Shown here: positions 33,609-45,253 of the stretch, piece after piece
How the letters are laid out: the number at the start of each line of letters is the position of its first letter
Numbering within the stretch: position 1 is the stretch's first letter
Source: Platanthera guangdongensis
Taxonomy: Eukaryota > Streptophyta > Magnoliopsida > Asparagales > Orchidaceae
Assembly (NCBI GenBank): GCA_039583875.1
Contig: CM077150.1
Location: 183,028,375-183,092,374, forward strand
Length of the DNA stretch: 64,000 bases
Direction: 5' to 3'
Translations under genes and position numbers: made by a program
The notes under the pieces: model-generated
Seen by the model: only the letters and a program-made list of their open reading frames with translations
Database searches by the model: none
What the model was told of the DNA's origin: nothing

Positions 33609-35010
33609 TTAGGAACCCTGAGGATCGGTCCGTTTTGGATCGATCACCTCCTTTCCGCTACAGAGGGTTATAGCGTTGATATTTTCCCGTGGATTGGGCT
33701 CCGTGTTTCCCGGCAGTGCCCCGAGCGCGCGCTCGGACATCATTCGCGATAGCTGTCCAACCTGGAGTTCTAAGTTTTTTAGCGATCCGGTGATGTTCCA
33801 GATATTTGACTCGTTGGAAGCTATATATTTAGAAAAATTATCCTCCATCGGGGAGGGTTTTGGAAGAGGGGGAGGTGGTAGAAATCCGGGCGTTAAAGAA
33901 TTTGGGGGGCGCTGCGCATTATTCGCATTGCTCTATGAGAAGTTGGGGTGGTTCCTCCAACCCGGATTATAGTTATTGCTATAAGGGTTGTTATTGGGGT
34001 TGAAGGAAGGTAGCCCAACATTTCCCACGTAGTCTACGAATTCATTTGCTACGCCGGCATTAGGGGGAATGGCCCAAGGAGGAGTGGTGGAGGCAGCAGA
34101 CATCTCCGCCACCTGCTTCATCAGCCTTTCAACTTGAAGGGCTAAGTGGGCAGTGGCATCCACTTCAAAGAGGCCGGCCACCTGCTTGGGACGTCCCCGT
34201 GGGACGTTCCATTGGTAGGCGTTCATAGCCATCTGTTCAATAAGAGCTTGGGCAGCCTCAGGGGTCTTATTATTCAAGGTACCACTGACAGCCTCGTCAA
34301 TCATTTGACGCGTCTGATAATTAAGCCCATTGTAGAATATTTGGACCTGCAACCACGCAGGTAGCGCGTGATGCAGACACTTGCGGAGGAATTCCTTAAA
34401 GCTCTCCCAAGTCTCAAAAAATGACTCGGAATCGTTCTACACGAACGAAGAAATGTCCGCCTGTAACTTTGTAGTTTTGGCGGGCGAAAAATACTTCGTT
34501 AAGAACCGTTCCGCAAGGTCGGCCCAGGTGGTGATACATCCTCGTGGGAGGGAATTCAACCACACCTTAGCTTTGTATCTGAGGGAGAATGGAAAAAGGC
34601 GCAAACGAATGGCATCATCAGTGACGCCATTGATCTTAAAAGTATCTCAAATCTCCAAAAAACTAGACAAATGAACATTCGGGTCCTCATCCGGCTGTCC
34701 GTCGAACTGCACAGCATTTTGGATCATTTGGATAACGCTCGATTTGATCTCAAAATTATTGTTCGCCACCGTCGGGCGAAACAATACTGGACACAGTATC
34801 GTCCAAATTAGGTCGGGCGTAATATGACATTGTACGCTCGACGACCGCGTTCGGTTTGGGGTCATCCATAGCAACGGCAGAGGGTTCTCCGATGGATTCT
34901 TCGGGATCCAAAGAGGGATTTCGGCGTTGAGACCAAATACGCGTAAGCGAGCGTTCGATCTCAGGATCGAAATCCAAATTTTCGGACTCCGAAGGCTGTC
35001 CACAGGTCAT
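33609..35010 (-). pseudogene. gag of element G (Athila type)
   Basis: Capsid protein. The ATG at 35010 opens MTCGQPSESENLDFDPEIE. The frame shifts near 34780 into the core (NNNFEIKSSVIQMIQN, then a DEDPNVHLSSFLEI segment), with stops at 34647-34649 and 33933-33935. Further landmarks are QIFYNGLNYQTRQMID, NNPYSNNYNPGWRNHPNFS and LEVGQLSRMMSE-like sequence with LPGNTEPNPRENINAITL. These are typical of plant Athila gag. The frame ends at 33609 before any protease, so the element is truncated in content. It is nonfunctional. Confidence 0.85.
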
Positions 35011-35149
35011 ACACCCTAAAATAGAAAGTAGAAAATTAACTTCTTTTTTTGGATTGGATTTTGAAGAAATGTTTTCAAGTTTTTTTTTTAGTTTTTGAAA
35101 TAAAGGTAAATGTAATAGACTTCGGATTTGGAATAACAACTCAAAGAGG

Positions 35150-35170
35150 TCCCCGGTAATGGCGCCAAAA
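35150..35170 (-). other. primer-binding site of element G
   Basis: On the minus strand, TTTTGGCGCCATTACCGGGG follows the LTR end after a few bases. This TGGCGCC type of primer site is characteristic of Athila elements and fixes the minus orientation. Confidence 0.9.
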
Positions 35171-35173
35171 ACT

Positions 35174-36722
35174 TGATTAGCCCGCGAACAGACTCTTACT
35201 GTGGTTGGTTCGGTAAGTCGATCGCTGCGGGCTTGGTAGATGAGGCAAGTGCACATATCGCAAGTAGTACTCGATATTCGGGAGAATACCGAGGTCGTAT
35301 TATTCCCGAGAACGGGTTGATTACCCCTATTGCTACGAAAACACTATTATTTTACCTAAATAGAAGTTGAGGGTTTTAATTAAAATAGGAACAAAAATAG
35401 ATTTAAGAAAATAGCCGATGAAGAGATAACTCCCGGTATCGAATTACATTAGGATTAAAAATAGATTTGAATAACTAGATATCTAAAGTTTCAATTTAAT
35501 TAAAGCGGAAACTTGGTCGTGGAGGTTCAAAATAATGAGCTCACCTATCTCTAGGAATATCGCTCACCTGGACATTAAGGCTATTCGACCGGGCTCTCGT
35601 CCAATGAAGGATTCTCCTTAATGCCCGCAGTACGCTAAGAACCCCGCTATTGGGTGGGGAACCCAATCCGGTAGAGTTAGCGCGCCTCCTCTCTCGAGGG
35701 TTAGTGCGGAACTCTATTTACCCATGGGTGATCTGTCCATATGCACGACCTCTCGGGTAGCCAGCGTATGGATAACGGAAATAGAGCCCACACATCGATA
35801 TGTGGTTCTACGCGTCGTTAACCCGGGGTAAACCTTAAGTTTTTTAATTAAATCGAAAAATTAGACATTTGGTTATTTAAAACATTTTAGATCCCAAAGC
35901 TCATTGATACCGAGGTCTAAAAGCAATTAGCCACTCATCGGAATGGGGATAGCTTATATGTTTGGTTATGCAAGCGTTCTAAACTATTCGCTGAAAGGTT
36001 ATAAAGAAAATAAGAAGAAAAGTAAAATACCCTAACATTAGAAAAGTTATTACAATTAAACACACCAGCACTCATTCAAACATATAACAAGAGACAAAAA
36101 AAAAATAAGTTACACATAAAAGCTGAAAATTGCATAATTGAAATTTGCAGGCCCCACTCAAACGAGTGGGGGCGAGAAATAAAAGCTGAAAATTGCATCA
36201 TTGAAATTTGCAGGTCCCACTCAAACGAGTGGGGGCGGGAAATAAAAGCTGAAAATTGCAAGTCCTACTCAAACGAGTAGGACTGAAATGAAAGCGAGTC
36301 CTACTCAAACGAGTAGGAGAAAATAATTACGATTACAGGGCTTTCTTAAATATTTATATCAAAATAAAGTCCGACCATTTAACTCCTAGCGAGTATGCGG
36401 AAAATCAAATCCAGCCATTTAACTCAAGTGAGTAGGCGGAAAAATAAAGAATGAAAATTACAAGTCCTACTCAAATGAGTAGGACTGAAAATACAGTCCA
36501 GCCATTTAACTCAAGTGAGTAGGCGGAAAAACAAAAGCTACAAACACTTGCTTGAATAAAATCCAGCCATTTAACTCAAATGAGTAGGCGGAAAAATAAA
36601 AACAACACACGCACTCTACTTGAATAAAATCCAGCCAATTAACTCAAATGAGTAGGCGGAAAAATAAAAACAACACACGCACTCTACTTGAATATAACTA
36701 CTCACGCACTCGACATAAATAA

Positions 36723-36753
<31 letters not shown>

Positions 36754-38275
36754 GATGAATTAACTAAGACGATAAAGATTATCTCATACACTCATGCACT
36801 CGGGCGAGAAATAAGAAAAACAAAGTTGTCGAAAAGTTAAAATGACCGCATTTCTACCGTTGGAATGCAGTAGAAATGCATAAAAAGACAAAATAAAAAT
36901 TGTTTGAGCAAAAAGTTTTCAAATTAAAGTGAGAGGGCAAGTGCCCGAAAAATTAAAACGTTTACATTTTTACCGTTAGATTTTGATAGAAATGTTTAAA
37001 AAGTGAAAATAAAAATTGTTCGAGCGAAAATTTTTTTTGTAATTGCAAAAATTCTAAGTTCTTGAAAAATTATAATAACGCATTATTCATTCTTATAGGC
37101 TTGTAAAATGGTTTAAAAAGTGAAGAAAACTAAAAAAAGAGCAAATGGTTTGTAACAAAAAAAAGGAAAAGAAAATCTAAGTTAGGAGTAATGAAAATCA
37201 CTTTTTATCATTTTACAAGTTTATAAGAATGAATTTTAAAACATAAAAATCCTAAGTCTAACCAATTTTTAAGAGTTTGAGAATGAAATCAGCTATAATA
37301 ACGGCTATAAATTTTGTTATTACGATAGTAAAAGAAATTGTTTTTTTTTTCATTTTAAAACATAAAGTAGAGTTAGCAATTTTAAGCTCATACACACACA
37401 CACACATATGAAAATGAAATTAAAAGTACTTAGGATTGATGAAAAGGAGGCCTTCAGAGATTTTTCAAAGCATTGAAAGGATGAAAAGAAAATATTTTAT
37501 TAACAAAAAAGGTTGATTACAATGCTTAAAACAACTTGAAAAGGAAGGGGAAATATCCTTACATAGCCCCAAAACTAGCTAAAAATGGCAACCCTTAGCA
37601 TCAAAACTGTTCAAAAATTTGGAACCCTGAACTCATACAGCAGCTGCCCTTAAATAGGCAAAAATTTCCAAGTAAACACCCTCCGACACGGGCGTGTAGG
37701 GGGGCGTGTCAGCACTATTAAATAGCAGAGTACGGTGAAGTGACGGATATGACATTGCAGCTGAAAACACGGCGGTCACGCCCCCAGTCACGGGCGTGAC
37801 AGAGGGCGTGTCGTGCGGCGATTAAAGGCGTTGTTGACTTCGGGAGTCGCCGACGGCAATTTGTCGGGCGGACACGGGCGTGTCGAATCATTAAACACGG
37901 GCGTGTCCCTATTGGCTTCGACGAACGTTGAGCGCAAAACGTCGACCTGGCTGGCACGAGCCTGGTCACGCCCCTTGTCGGATTGACACAGGCGTGTGGC
38001 CGGGCGTGTCTGGCTTTTCTCTTCAAAAATCTTTGATTTCACTGGCATTTGACGGGTCACGCCCCGGTCATGGGCATGACCATCAGTACACGGGAGTGAC
38101 ATGTGTATTTTGGGCAGATTCTTTGCTTTTTATCTGCAAAACAAAATAAAATAAATTCGCAAAATATTTACAATAAAAGAAATATTTTATTGAACAAAAA
38201 TAAGTAAAAATGACAAAAATAAAGTAAAATGACTGATATAATGTATATAAAACTAGGTATATTTACAATTCATCA
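35174..38275 (-). mobile_element. 5' LTR of element G (right copy)
   Basis: The partner of 28798-31878 and about 20 bp longer, partly because of a longer CA run at 36723-36750. The same hairpin array (36120-36680) and CACGGGCGTG array (37685-38090) are present. The TATA region is mutated (CTATGTAAGG near 37558-37567). Confidence 0.9.
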
Positions 38276-38756
38276 CTACCTATGTAGAGCTAAAGTCCCG
38301 CTATCAAGGATGGACTCGACCGAGAGACTTTGGCGAAAGTGTCTTTAAGGCACCTTATGAAGAAGTTATTCTTCAGAGCTATGGCCCTTTCAATCATGGG
38401 CATAACTACAAGAAGGCACCAAAGACGAAGCCTGTTGTAGAAAAGCATATAAAGGAGAGAAGCCATGTGATTGCCATCATCATGAGGCATCTTCCTCCAG
38501 GAATGCTGCCCCTGCTAGACCACAATTCCAAAAGGTCAAGCAGGAGATCATGAGGCAAAGGTACAACAGATTTGACTGTTGGTGCTGTGGCAAGGTTGGT
38601 CACTTCACCATAGATTACTTGTTCAATTCCAGAAATGCTGCAACCCCTCATGTCAGCAATATGAGAAAGACCGCTCATACTGCTAACACTCGTAGGGGGA
38701 GCACTCTAACCCGAGACCAAGGACCCAAACGTGTTTGGGTTCCTAAGGCAAACTGA
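38276..38756 (+). pseudogene. gag of element D, second part with zinc knuckle
   Basis: Resumes after G in the frame left at 28797. It encodes a Tyr- and Lys-rich segment, and a frameshift near 38500 leads to a CCHC-like knuckle, CWCCGKVGHFTIDY, whose last Cys is Tyr. It ends with GPKRVWVPKAN and a stop. In copia elements of this type, such a segment links nucleocapsid to protease. Confidence 0.75.
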
Positions 38757-38762
38757 TTATGA

Positions 38763-39354
38763 TTGCAGGTATTTCCAAAGGCCAACAAAACGCCTATCTT
38801 GTACTTGGACAGCGGATGCTCTCGGTATATGACCCGGACTAGAAGCCTCATTCAGAACTTTACTCCAGTCATGAACGGACCAAAGGTCATCTTTGGAAGT
38901 TCAGACCGTGGAATCACTAGAGGCTATGATATGATTACTAACGACAATGTATCCTTCTCGGATGTGGCTTATGTCGAAGGATTGGAACATAATCTCATTA
39001 GAATAAGCCAACTCTGCGATAAAGGATACATAGTTAAATTCCATGCTGATAAGTGCCTGATAAAATCCGTTGACAATATGGAAACGATTCTATCCGGCAC
39101 TCGAAGCAGGAATATTTTCTGTTTAAATTTCATCTGTATAGATTCCTCTACACCAGTGTGTCTTTTAGAAAAAGATAGTGCGTCTCTTGGTGACCAATGA
39201 CACAAGAGACTAGCACATATTAATTTCAAAACTATTAATAAATTATTTTCAATGAACTTAGTACGTGATGCCCCAAATGTCAAGTGCGTCAAAGATAGAC
39301 CTTGTCATGCATGCATAAAAGGCAAACAAACAAGGGCTACCTTTAAAAGCGTTA
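38763..39354 (+). pseudogene. protease and integrase N-terminus of element D
   Basis: The aspartic protease motif LDSGCSRYMT lies at about 38804. It is followed by the usual VAYVEGLEHNLIRISQLCDKGY segment. A TGA at 39198-39200 precedes the HHCC zinc region (HKRLAHINF ... CHACIKGKQ). A short frame loss near 39360 leads into the integrase core. Confidence 0.82.
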
Positions 39355-40239
39355 TTGGCAAAAGACTCTAACAGATGTCTCCATCTATTGCACATGGACT
39401 TATTTGGTCCCCTGCAAATTAGAATTTTGGGAGGTAAGGATTATACGTTTGTAATTGTTGATGATTACTCGCGCTTTCCGTGGGTGTTCTTTCTGAAACA
39501 CAAGTCAGATACCTTCGACATCTTTACTAATTTTGTCAGGCAAGTCCAGAATGAATACAACTGCTCCATAGTCAAAATCTGGAGTGACAACGGAATAGAG
39601 TTCAAATCTAGGGCCATGATAGAATTCTGTGAAAGCTTAGGTATCTTTCATGAGTTTTCCTCTCCTCGTACTCCACAACAGAATGGAGTGGCTGAGAGAA
39701 GGAACAGAACACTCATAGAGGTCTGCAGAACCATGTTGAGTGATGCTTCACTACCGGAGTGCTTCTGGGTTGAAGCCGTCAACACTGCATGCCATGTGCA
39801 AAATCGAGCACTCATAAACAAAGATCACGATAAGACACCTTACGAACTTCTGAAAGGCAGGAAACCAACAGTCTCATACTTTAGAATCTTTGGCTGTAAA
39901 TGCTTCGTACTCAACAATGGTAAGTATCATACCACCAAGTTCAGTGAAAAGAGTTTTGAAGGTATTTTTATAGGTTATAGTAGCCATGGTAAGGCATATA
40001 GAATATTTAATAGAAAAACCCTGGTGGTAGAAAAATCGATACATGTTGTATTTGATGAGACAAGCTTGCTGCAAAGAAATCCGTCTAGTGTGCTCATTGA
40101 AGATGCAGGTGAAAAGCTGAAAGAAACCAGCTTGTATGAACCGTTCGAAGACAAAGACAAAAAGGCCATTAAGATCACCACTCCAACTCCTATTGGAGAG
40201 CATGATGATCAAAATGAAGAAGTCATCCAAGATGAATAA
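39355..40239 (+). pseudogene. integrase of element D
   Basis: The core domain has all three catalytic acidic residues: HMDLFGP (about 39390), WSDNGIEF (about 39580) and NGVAERRNR with the Glu (about 39690). The C-terminal part reads FGCKCFV and FEGIFIGYSSHGKAYR, typical of copia. The frame ends at a TAA (40237-40239) and reopens at 40249. It would insert the cDNA. Confidence 0.88.
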
Positions 40240-40248
40240 ATCACTCCA

Positions 40249-41930
40249 GTGATTGAAGATAATCCAGATGCAAGAACTTTAGAGCTCAAACATCTAAAGG
40301 ATCACCCCATGGACCAGATCATAGGAGATCCCCGGGACGGTGTCAGAACTCGAAGAGGTACAACTAATGGGAATCTTTATTTAAGTTTTCTCTCGCAGGT
40401 TGAACCAAAGAAGTTTGAGGAAGCAAGCTCTGATGCATCGTGGATAATGGCAATGGAAGAAGAGCTAGATCAGTTCAAGCGCTGCAATGTATGGAAGCTT
40501 GTTCCAAGACCCAAAGGAAAGAACATCATTGGAACAAATGGGTCTACAGTAACAAGATGGACGAAGTCGGGACGATCATAAAGAACAAGGCCAGACTCGT
40601 CGCTAAAGGCTATCGTCAAGAAGAAGTAATCGACTTCGACCAGGCATATGCTCCAGTGGCGAGGCTTGAGGCAATAAGGTTGTTCCTAGCATATGATGCA
40701 CTCAAAGGCTTTACCGTCTATCAGATGGACGTGAAGTCTGCCTTCCTAAATGGTAACATAAAGGAGGAAGTGTATGTGGAACAACCTCCAGGTTTCGTTG
40801 ATCCTAACTTTCCTGATTATGTCTATTTCCTGCACAAGGCTCTATATGGTCTGAAACAATCTCCTAGAGCTTGGTATGAGACGCTGTCTAGCTTTCTACT
40901 TGAAAACAAGTTAACAAGGGGAAAGATAGAGAAGACATTATTTCTTAGGGAAATAAAAGGCAAGATTTTGCTAGTGCAAATCTATGTCGACGGCATTATT
41001 TTTGACTCTACAGACGACAACCTCTGCAAAAAGTTCTCAAAACTTATGCAAGGGAAGTTCGAAATGAGCAGTATGGGGGAGCTGAAGTATTTCTTAGGGC
41101 TTTAGGTGAAACAATCTGAAGATGGAATTTTCATCTCGCAGACCAAGTTCACCAAAGAGCTAATTAAGAAATTCAGAATGGAGAACGCAACCTCTATGAT
41201 GACTCCAATGGGCTCAACTATGTCTCTGGACAAGGATGAAAAAGGGAAACCTTTTGATGAAACCAAGTACAGAAGCATAATTGGATCCCTGCTCTACCTC
41301 TCTGCTAGTAGACCTGACCTAATGTTTTCAACATGTGTCTGTGCTAGATTTCAGGTGAACTCTAAGGAATCTCACTACGCTGTTGCAAAGCAGATTTTGA
41401 GATACCTTAAAGGTACACCAAATCTTGGCTTATGGTACCCAAGAAGTAATGACAACGAACTAATTGGTTTTTCAGATGCAGATTTTGCAGGTAGCAAAGA
41501 CGACAGGAAAAGCACTTCATGGACTTGCCAATTCTTTGGAAGAAGGCTAATCTCCTGGAGTAGTAAGAAGCAGAACTGTGTAGCAATCTCAATGGCCGAG
41601 TCAGAGTACATCTCTGCAGGCAGTTGCTGCACACAGTTACTTTGGATAAGGAATCAATTTGAGGATTACAACATGATGTTCAAGAATATCCCTCTGTTTT
41701 GCGACTCTTCCAGCGCAATTGCAATAGCCAACAATCCAGTATCGCACAGCCGTACAAAGCATATCGAGCTAAGGTATCATTTCATCCGGGAGCATGTAGA
41801 GCATGGGGACATAGATCTCCAATATGTCTCCACAGACAGGCAAGTTGCAGACATTTTCACGAAACCGCTGGACGAGACCAAGTTCTCATTCTTCAAAACG
41901 GAACTTGGCATGCTCAACAAGGAAGATTAG
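40249..41930 (+). pseudogene. reverse transcriptase and RNase H of element D
   Basis: The RT starts in the integrase frame and shifts near 40540. Landmarks are [31 protein letters not shown] and [13 protein letters not shown]. The catalytic motif is YVDG at about 40984 instead of YVDD, so the second Asp is lost. A TAG at 41103-41105 takes the place of Gln before VKQ. RNase H shows FSDADFAG, SKKQN, AESEYISA and CDSSSAIAIA, and the frame ends at 41930 after the usual ADIFTKPLD. The enzyme would be inactive. Confidence 0.9.
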
Positions 41931-42009
41931 AGCAGTTTGGATATCAAGGAAGCAAAGGAAATTAAAAGGTTAGTCAAAATCTGGCTTTTCAAAGGTTTCT
42001 TCCTTCTCT

Positions 42010-42410
42010 GGCTCAAGTAAAACCTGACCTACTCGAGTACTCAACAGACCTACTCTAGTAGTCCTTTAACTTACTCGAGTAAGACAATTAATTACTCGTG
42101 TAGTATACTTCACCTACTCGAGTGAGTCCATTCTTCTACTCGAGTCATTTCAGATTCTCCAGACCTACTCGAGTAACTCTCTATATACTCGAGTACCATC
42201 TTTAGACCTACTCGAGTAACCCCCTATGTACTCGAGTACCTATTTTACCTCTCGTGTCTCTGCCTCTTGCCTTTCAAATTTTTCCCATGTTGCCTTTACT
42301 TTAAATTATTTTCCTCTAGATGATTAGACTTAAACTAAGGATTTTATAAATTCGAAATTCCATATTACTTCGACACGAAATCATATCCAAGCACTCGAGT
42401 ATCCGTCCGC
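42010..42410. repeat. CTCGAGTA array between pol and the extra ORF of D
   Basis: About a dozen CTACTCGAGTA-like motifs between 42030 and 42240, and one more near 42392, of the same kind as in the D LTR. The array lies between the pol stop (41930) and the ATG of the extra ORF (42490). Confidence 0.9.
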
Positions 42411-42489
42411 CGCTTCATCTTCATTCGAGAAATTGCAGAGCCGCGACTGTTCCTCTTCCCCGACAGAATTTATTCCCATTTTCTGGATC

Positions 42490-44850
42490 ATGGCCGCCAT
42501 CTCCAAGATTGGTGTAGGATCGGAACTTGTTACCGGCGGGATTGCCGAGCTCTTAGACGACTTTCACAACTTGCTCATTCTTCTAGATACCGCAGGGCTC
42601 TCCTTCATCCTGCAAGAACCCTGTCGTATTCTCTTCCCAGAAGTAGCCGAATTCTTCTCAAATCTGAATGTCAAAAGGAATGGCAAAGTCCTGAAATCCA
42701 AAGTGAAAGGCTTGAAAATTAAACTCAACAAGACCTCTGTCTCTCAACTTCTTCGACTGTCGATAGTAGACGAAGAAGATCACTTATATGCTGAAGACTC
42801 TGACAGAGCAGCCCTTTTCTGTGGCATTTCAGCTGATGCTCAGTACTTCAAAAGGTCAGACATGAACGCAGAAGGAAAATTTCTGGTAGATGTTATTGGG
42901 AAAATTTTACTGTGCAAGACCAACTGCATAAGAGTCATTCCATCATATTTCTTCGACATAATGCAAGCCATTGTCTGCCGCAAGAAATTCCAATTTGATA
43001 TGATGATTCTGGATAAAATCAAGGACAGTTTAAAATTCCCCAACTACGCTAGAATAATCTCTCTGCTCCTCCATGAAACAAATCATGAGGTATTCAACTT
43101 CTCTAAAGAGACCCCTCTTCACCACATGAAGAAGATCTCCATTTCTTCCATTCAGAGATGGGAGCTCAAGCTAAAGAATCATGCCCAAGCTGCAAAGATT
43201 TCAGAAGTTCCAGCAGATCCAGCATTAGAAGATAGGACTCCATCTCCCTCTCCTCATCATTTGGCCATCTCCTCTGGTGCACCAAGTAATGGGGAGCCTG
43301 CTGCTTCTACCTCAGTCAGGAAGCCCTCTCCTCAGCCAGCAATTCCTTCCCTACCTCATACTCCACAAAGTCCAGCAACTCCCTCAGATGAGATACCTTA
43401 AGAATCTCTTCTCTCAACAACTGCTGCCATAGATGCTATGATTGCAGAGCTCTTTGAAGAAGTGATGCCCATTCCTCCTCTATCTCCTCCAGCTCCATCC
43501 TCTGAATATCAGGACTCCACTCCAGCACAGTCTCCTGTATATTCTCCAGCCAGAACTCCAGCCAAATATCCAGATGCCCTCAAAGACCAGCAAGACACCA
43601 TTCTTATTTCTGATGAGCCCTCTCCAGAGCTAGCAGAAGCTCCTCTCAGAAATCTAGATTTCTCTCTCCCTCAGGTTACAGAATAAGGGGTTTCTCTTAC
43701 TCCTACCACCAGAGCTCACAGCTCTGTGATCATTGAAGAAATAGCCCCTTGTGTACTCCTCCCCTTCCTTCTGTTGCTCCTTCATCTGCTGCTCCTGCTG
43801 CCTCTCCCTCTCCAGATTTGCTGTCCCAAATCTCTTTCCTGCTGCAAGAACAAAGAAATTATTTTGATACTTCTATAAAAACTGCAACTGATAAGGTAAC
43901 TGCTCTGGAGACTGAGATGAGCAGAGGCTTTGCTGAAATTCAGCATAATACTGACAAGCTCAAGTATTTATTTCAACTTGGTGACAAAGCCCTTGACCAC
44001 ACTATCACTAGTGTTGGAGAAGTTATGGAACAAGGTGTCACCCTTGCCAATAATCAGATAGAGCTAGACAAAAGGAATGAAACCAACAAAGTGAAAATCT
44101 GTGAAGAAGTTGGTCTTTTCAAAGAAGATACTATAGGGAGGTTATCTGTTGAAATCAGAAAGGGGGAGGGATTGATCAAGGAACTCAAAGAACAAGTAGA
44201 AAAATCAGCTGCTCAGAAGTCAGATGTATGGGAAGCTCATGTGAAGACAATTCATGATGATGTGCTAGCCCAGATACAGAGTGTCAAATTTCATACCTAT
44301 GACACTGCTGTCTGGATGCACAATCAGATTCTGCCAGACCTTACTGTTGACCCCAACATCATTCCCCATCATTTAAACCCTCTAGCTATAGATGTATCTG
44401 CTCTATCTGCTCCAGCTGTTCCTCTGCAACCTACTTTCTCTCCCAGGCCTGGAGACACAGTTGCCCCTCCAGACACCTATGCTCAAGTCTGGGAAGAAGA
44501 TCCTGCAGATATATTCCTCAAAGCTCCTCCAGAGATCAAAACTTACAAGAAGAAAAGGAAGTATGGTGAAGGCCCCTCTGCTAGCAGGACTGCTCCTACT
44601 AAAGCCACTGAACATGCTGAAGTTTGGTCTCCAACCTCCAAGTCCCTGATTTTATAAACTCTCAGATTAGTTATGGAATTCCATGAGAGCAGGAACATTC
44701 ATTACAACTCCTCTGAATGGGAACTTTATGAGAAGTCCATGACAAAAAGAAGAATCTCTGACAGAGAATATGGGAGGAACAACACTGCAGCCCCTCCTAG
44801 GCCCCCCATGTACTATCCAAAACCCTACTGCTACCAGAGAAGACAATAAG
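42490..44850 (+). pseudogene. extra ORF of element D after pol (env-like position)
   Basis: The ATG at 42490, in good context (atcATGGcc), opens MAAISKIGVGSEL. The N-terminal domain (about 220 residues) contains FLVDVIGKILLCK and a YARIISLLLHE segment, both matched in the F extra ORF. A Pro/Ser-rich region follows, with TAA at 43399-43401 and 43684-43686, then a frameshift near 43740 and a long coiled-coil region (43850-44250). The end is basic (YKKKRKYGEG), with a stop at 44655-44657. A last 60-codon frame, 44671-44850, may be the displaced C-terminus. The N-terminal domain resembles the Pfam putative plant transposon protein family by eye. The function is unknown. Confidence 0.7.
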
Positions 44851-45070
44851 AGAAACTGGACAGACAGAATCAAGGCTGATCTTAAAGGATCTTTGAGAGG
44901 GTGGAATGATTGACTGTAGAAATGAAAATTTTGGATATTCTTATTTATATAATTCTAAGTTTTTGCTCTCATTATACTTTATCATAGTCTATTGCTTGCT
45001 TGCACATTTTCTACTTAACTTCTTTTTATGTCTATAATTCACCTTAGTGTAAAGGGTTCTGACTTCAATA

Positions 45071-45083
45071 AATAGGGGGAGAT
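45071..45083 (+). other. polypurine tract of element D
   Basis: AATAGGGGGAGAT ends directly before the 3' LTR, as in F and E. Confidence 0.88.
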
Positions 45084-45253
45084 TGTTGGGAACCATGTCC
45101 ACAATAACCCAGATTTGATGAAATCACCCTAGAACTAAGATGAATTAGGTTGTATTTGATGCTTTGTTTGAGTTATGTGTTTGCAGGAATCCAATGGGAA
45201 GTGTAGACCAATGTCAGTCTACAATGGGTCACCAAAAACAGTACCACACAGTG
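45084..45253 (+). mobile_element. 3' LTR of element D, first segment
   Basis: Matches the first 170 bases of the D 5' LTR and ends in cagtg (45249-45253), the target duplication of F. It resumes at 57918. Confidence 0.92.

Larger units (their letters stand above)
28798..38275 (-). mobile_element. Element G: Athila-type Ty3/gypsy derivative without pol
   Basis: LTRs of 3081 and 3102 bp (TGATTAGCC...TTCATCA) surround only 3.3 kb of interior. The exact target duplication is ctacc (28793-28797 and 38276-38280). The interior has an Athila-type primer site and a degenerate gag, but no protease, RT or integrase. It must have moved with enzymes from a complete relative. Confidence 0.92.
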
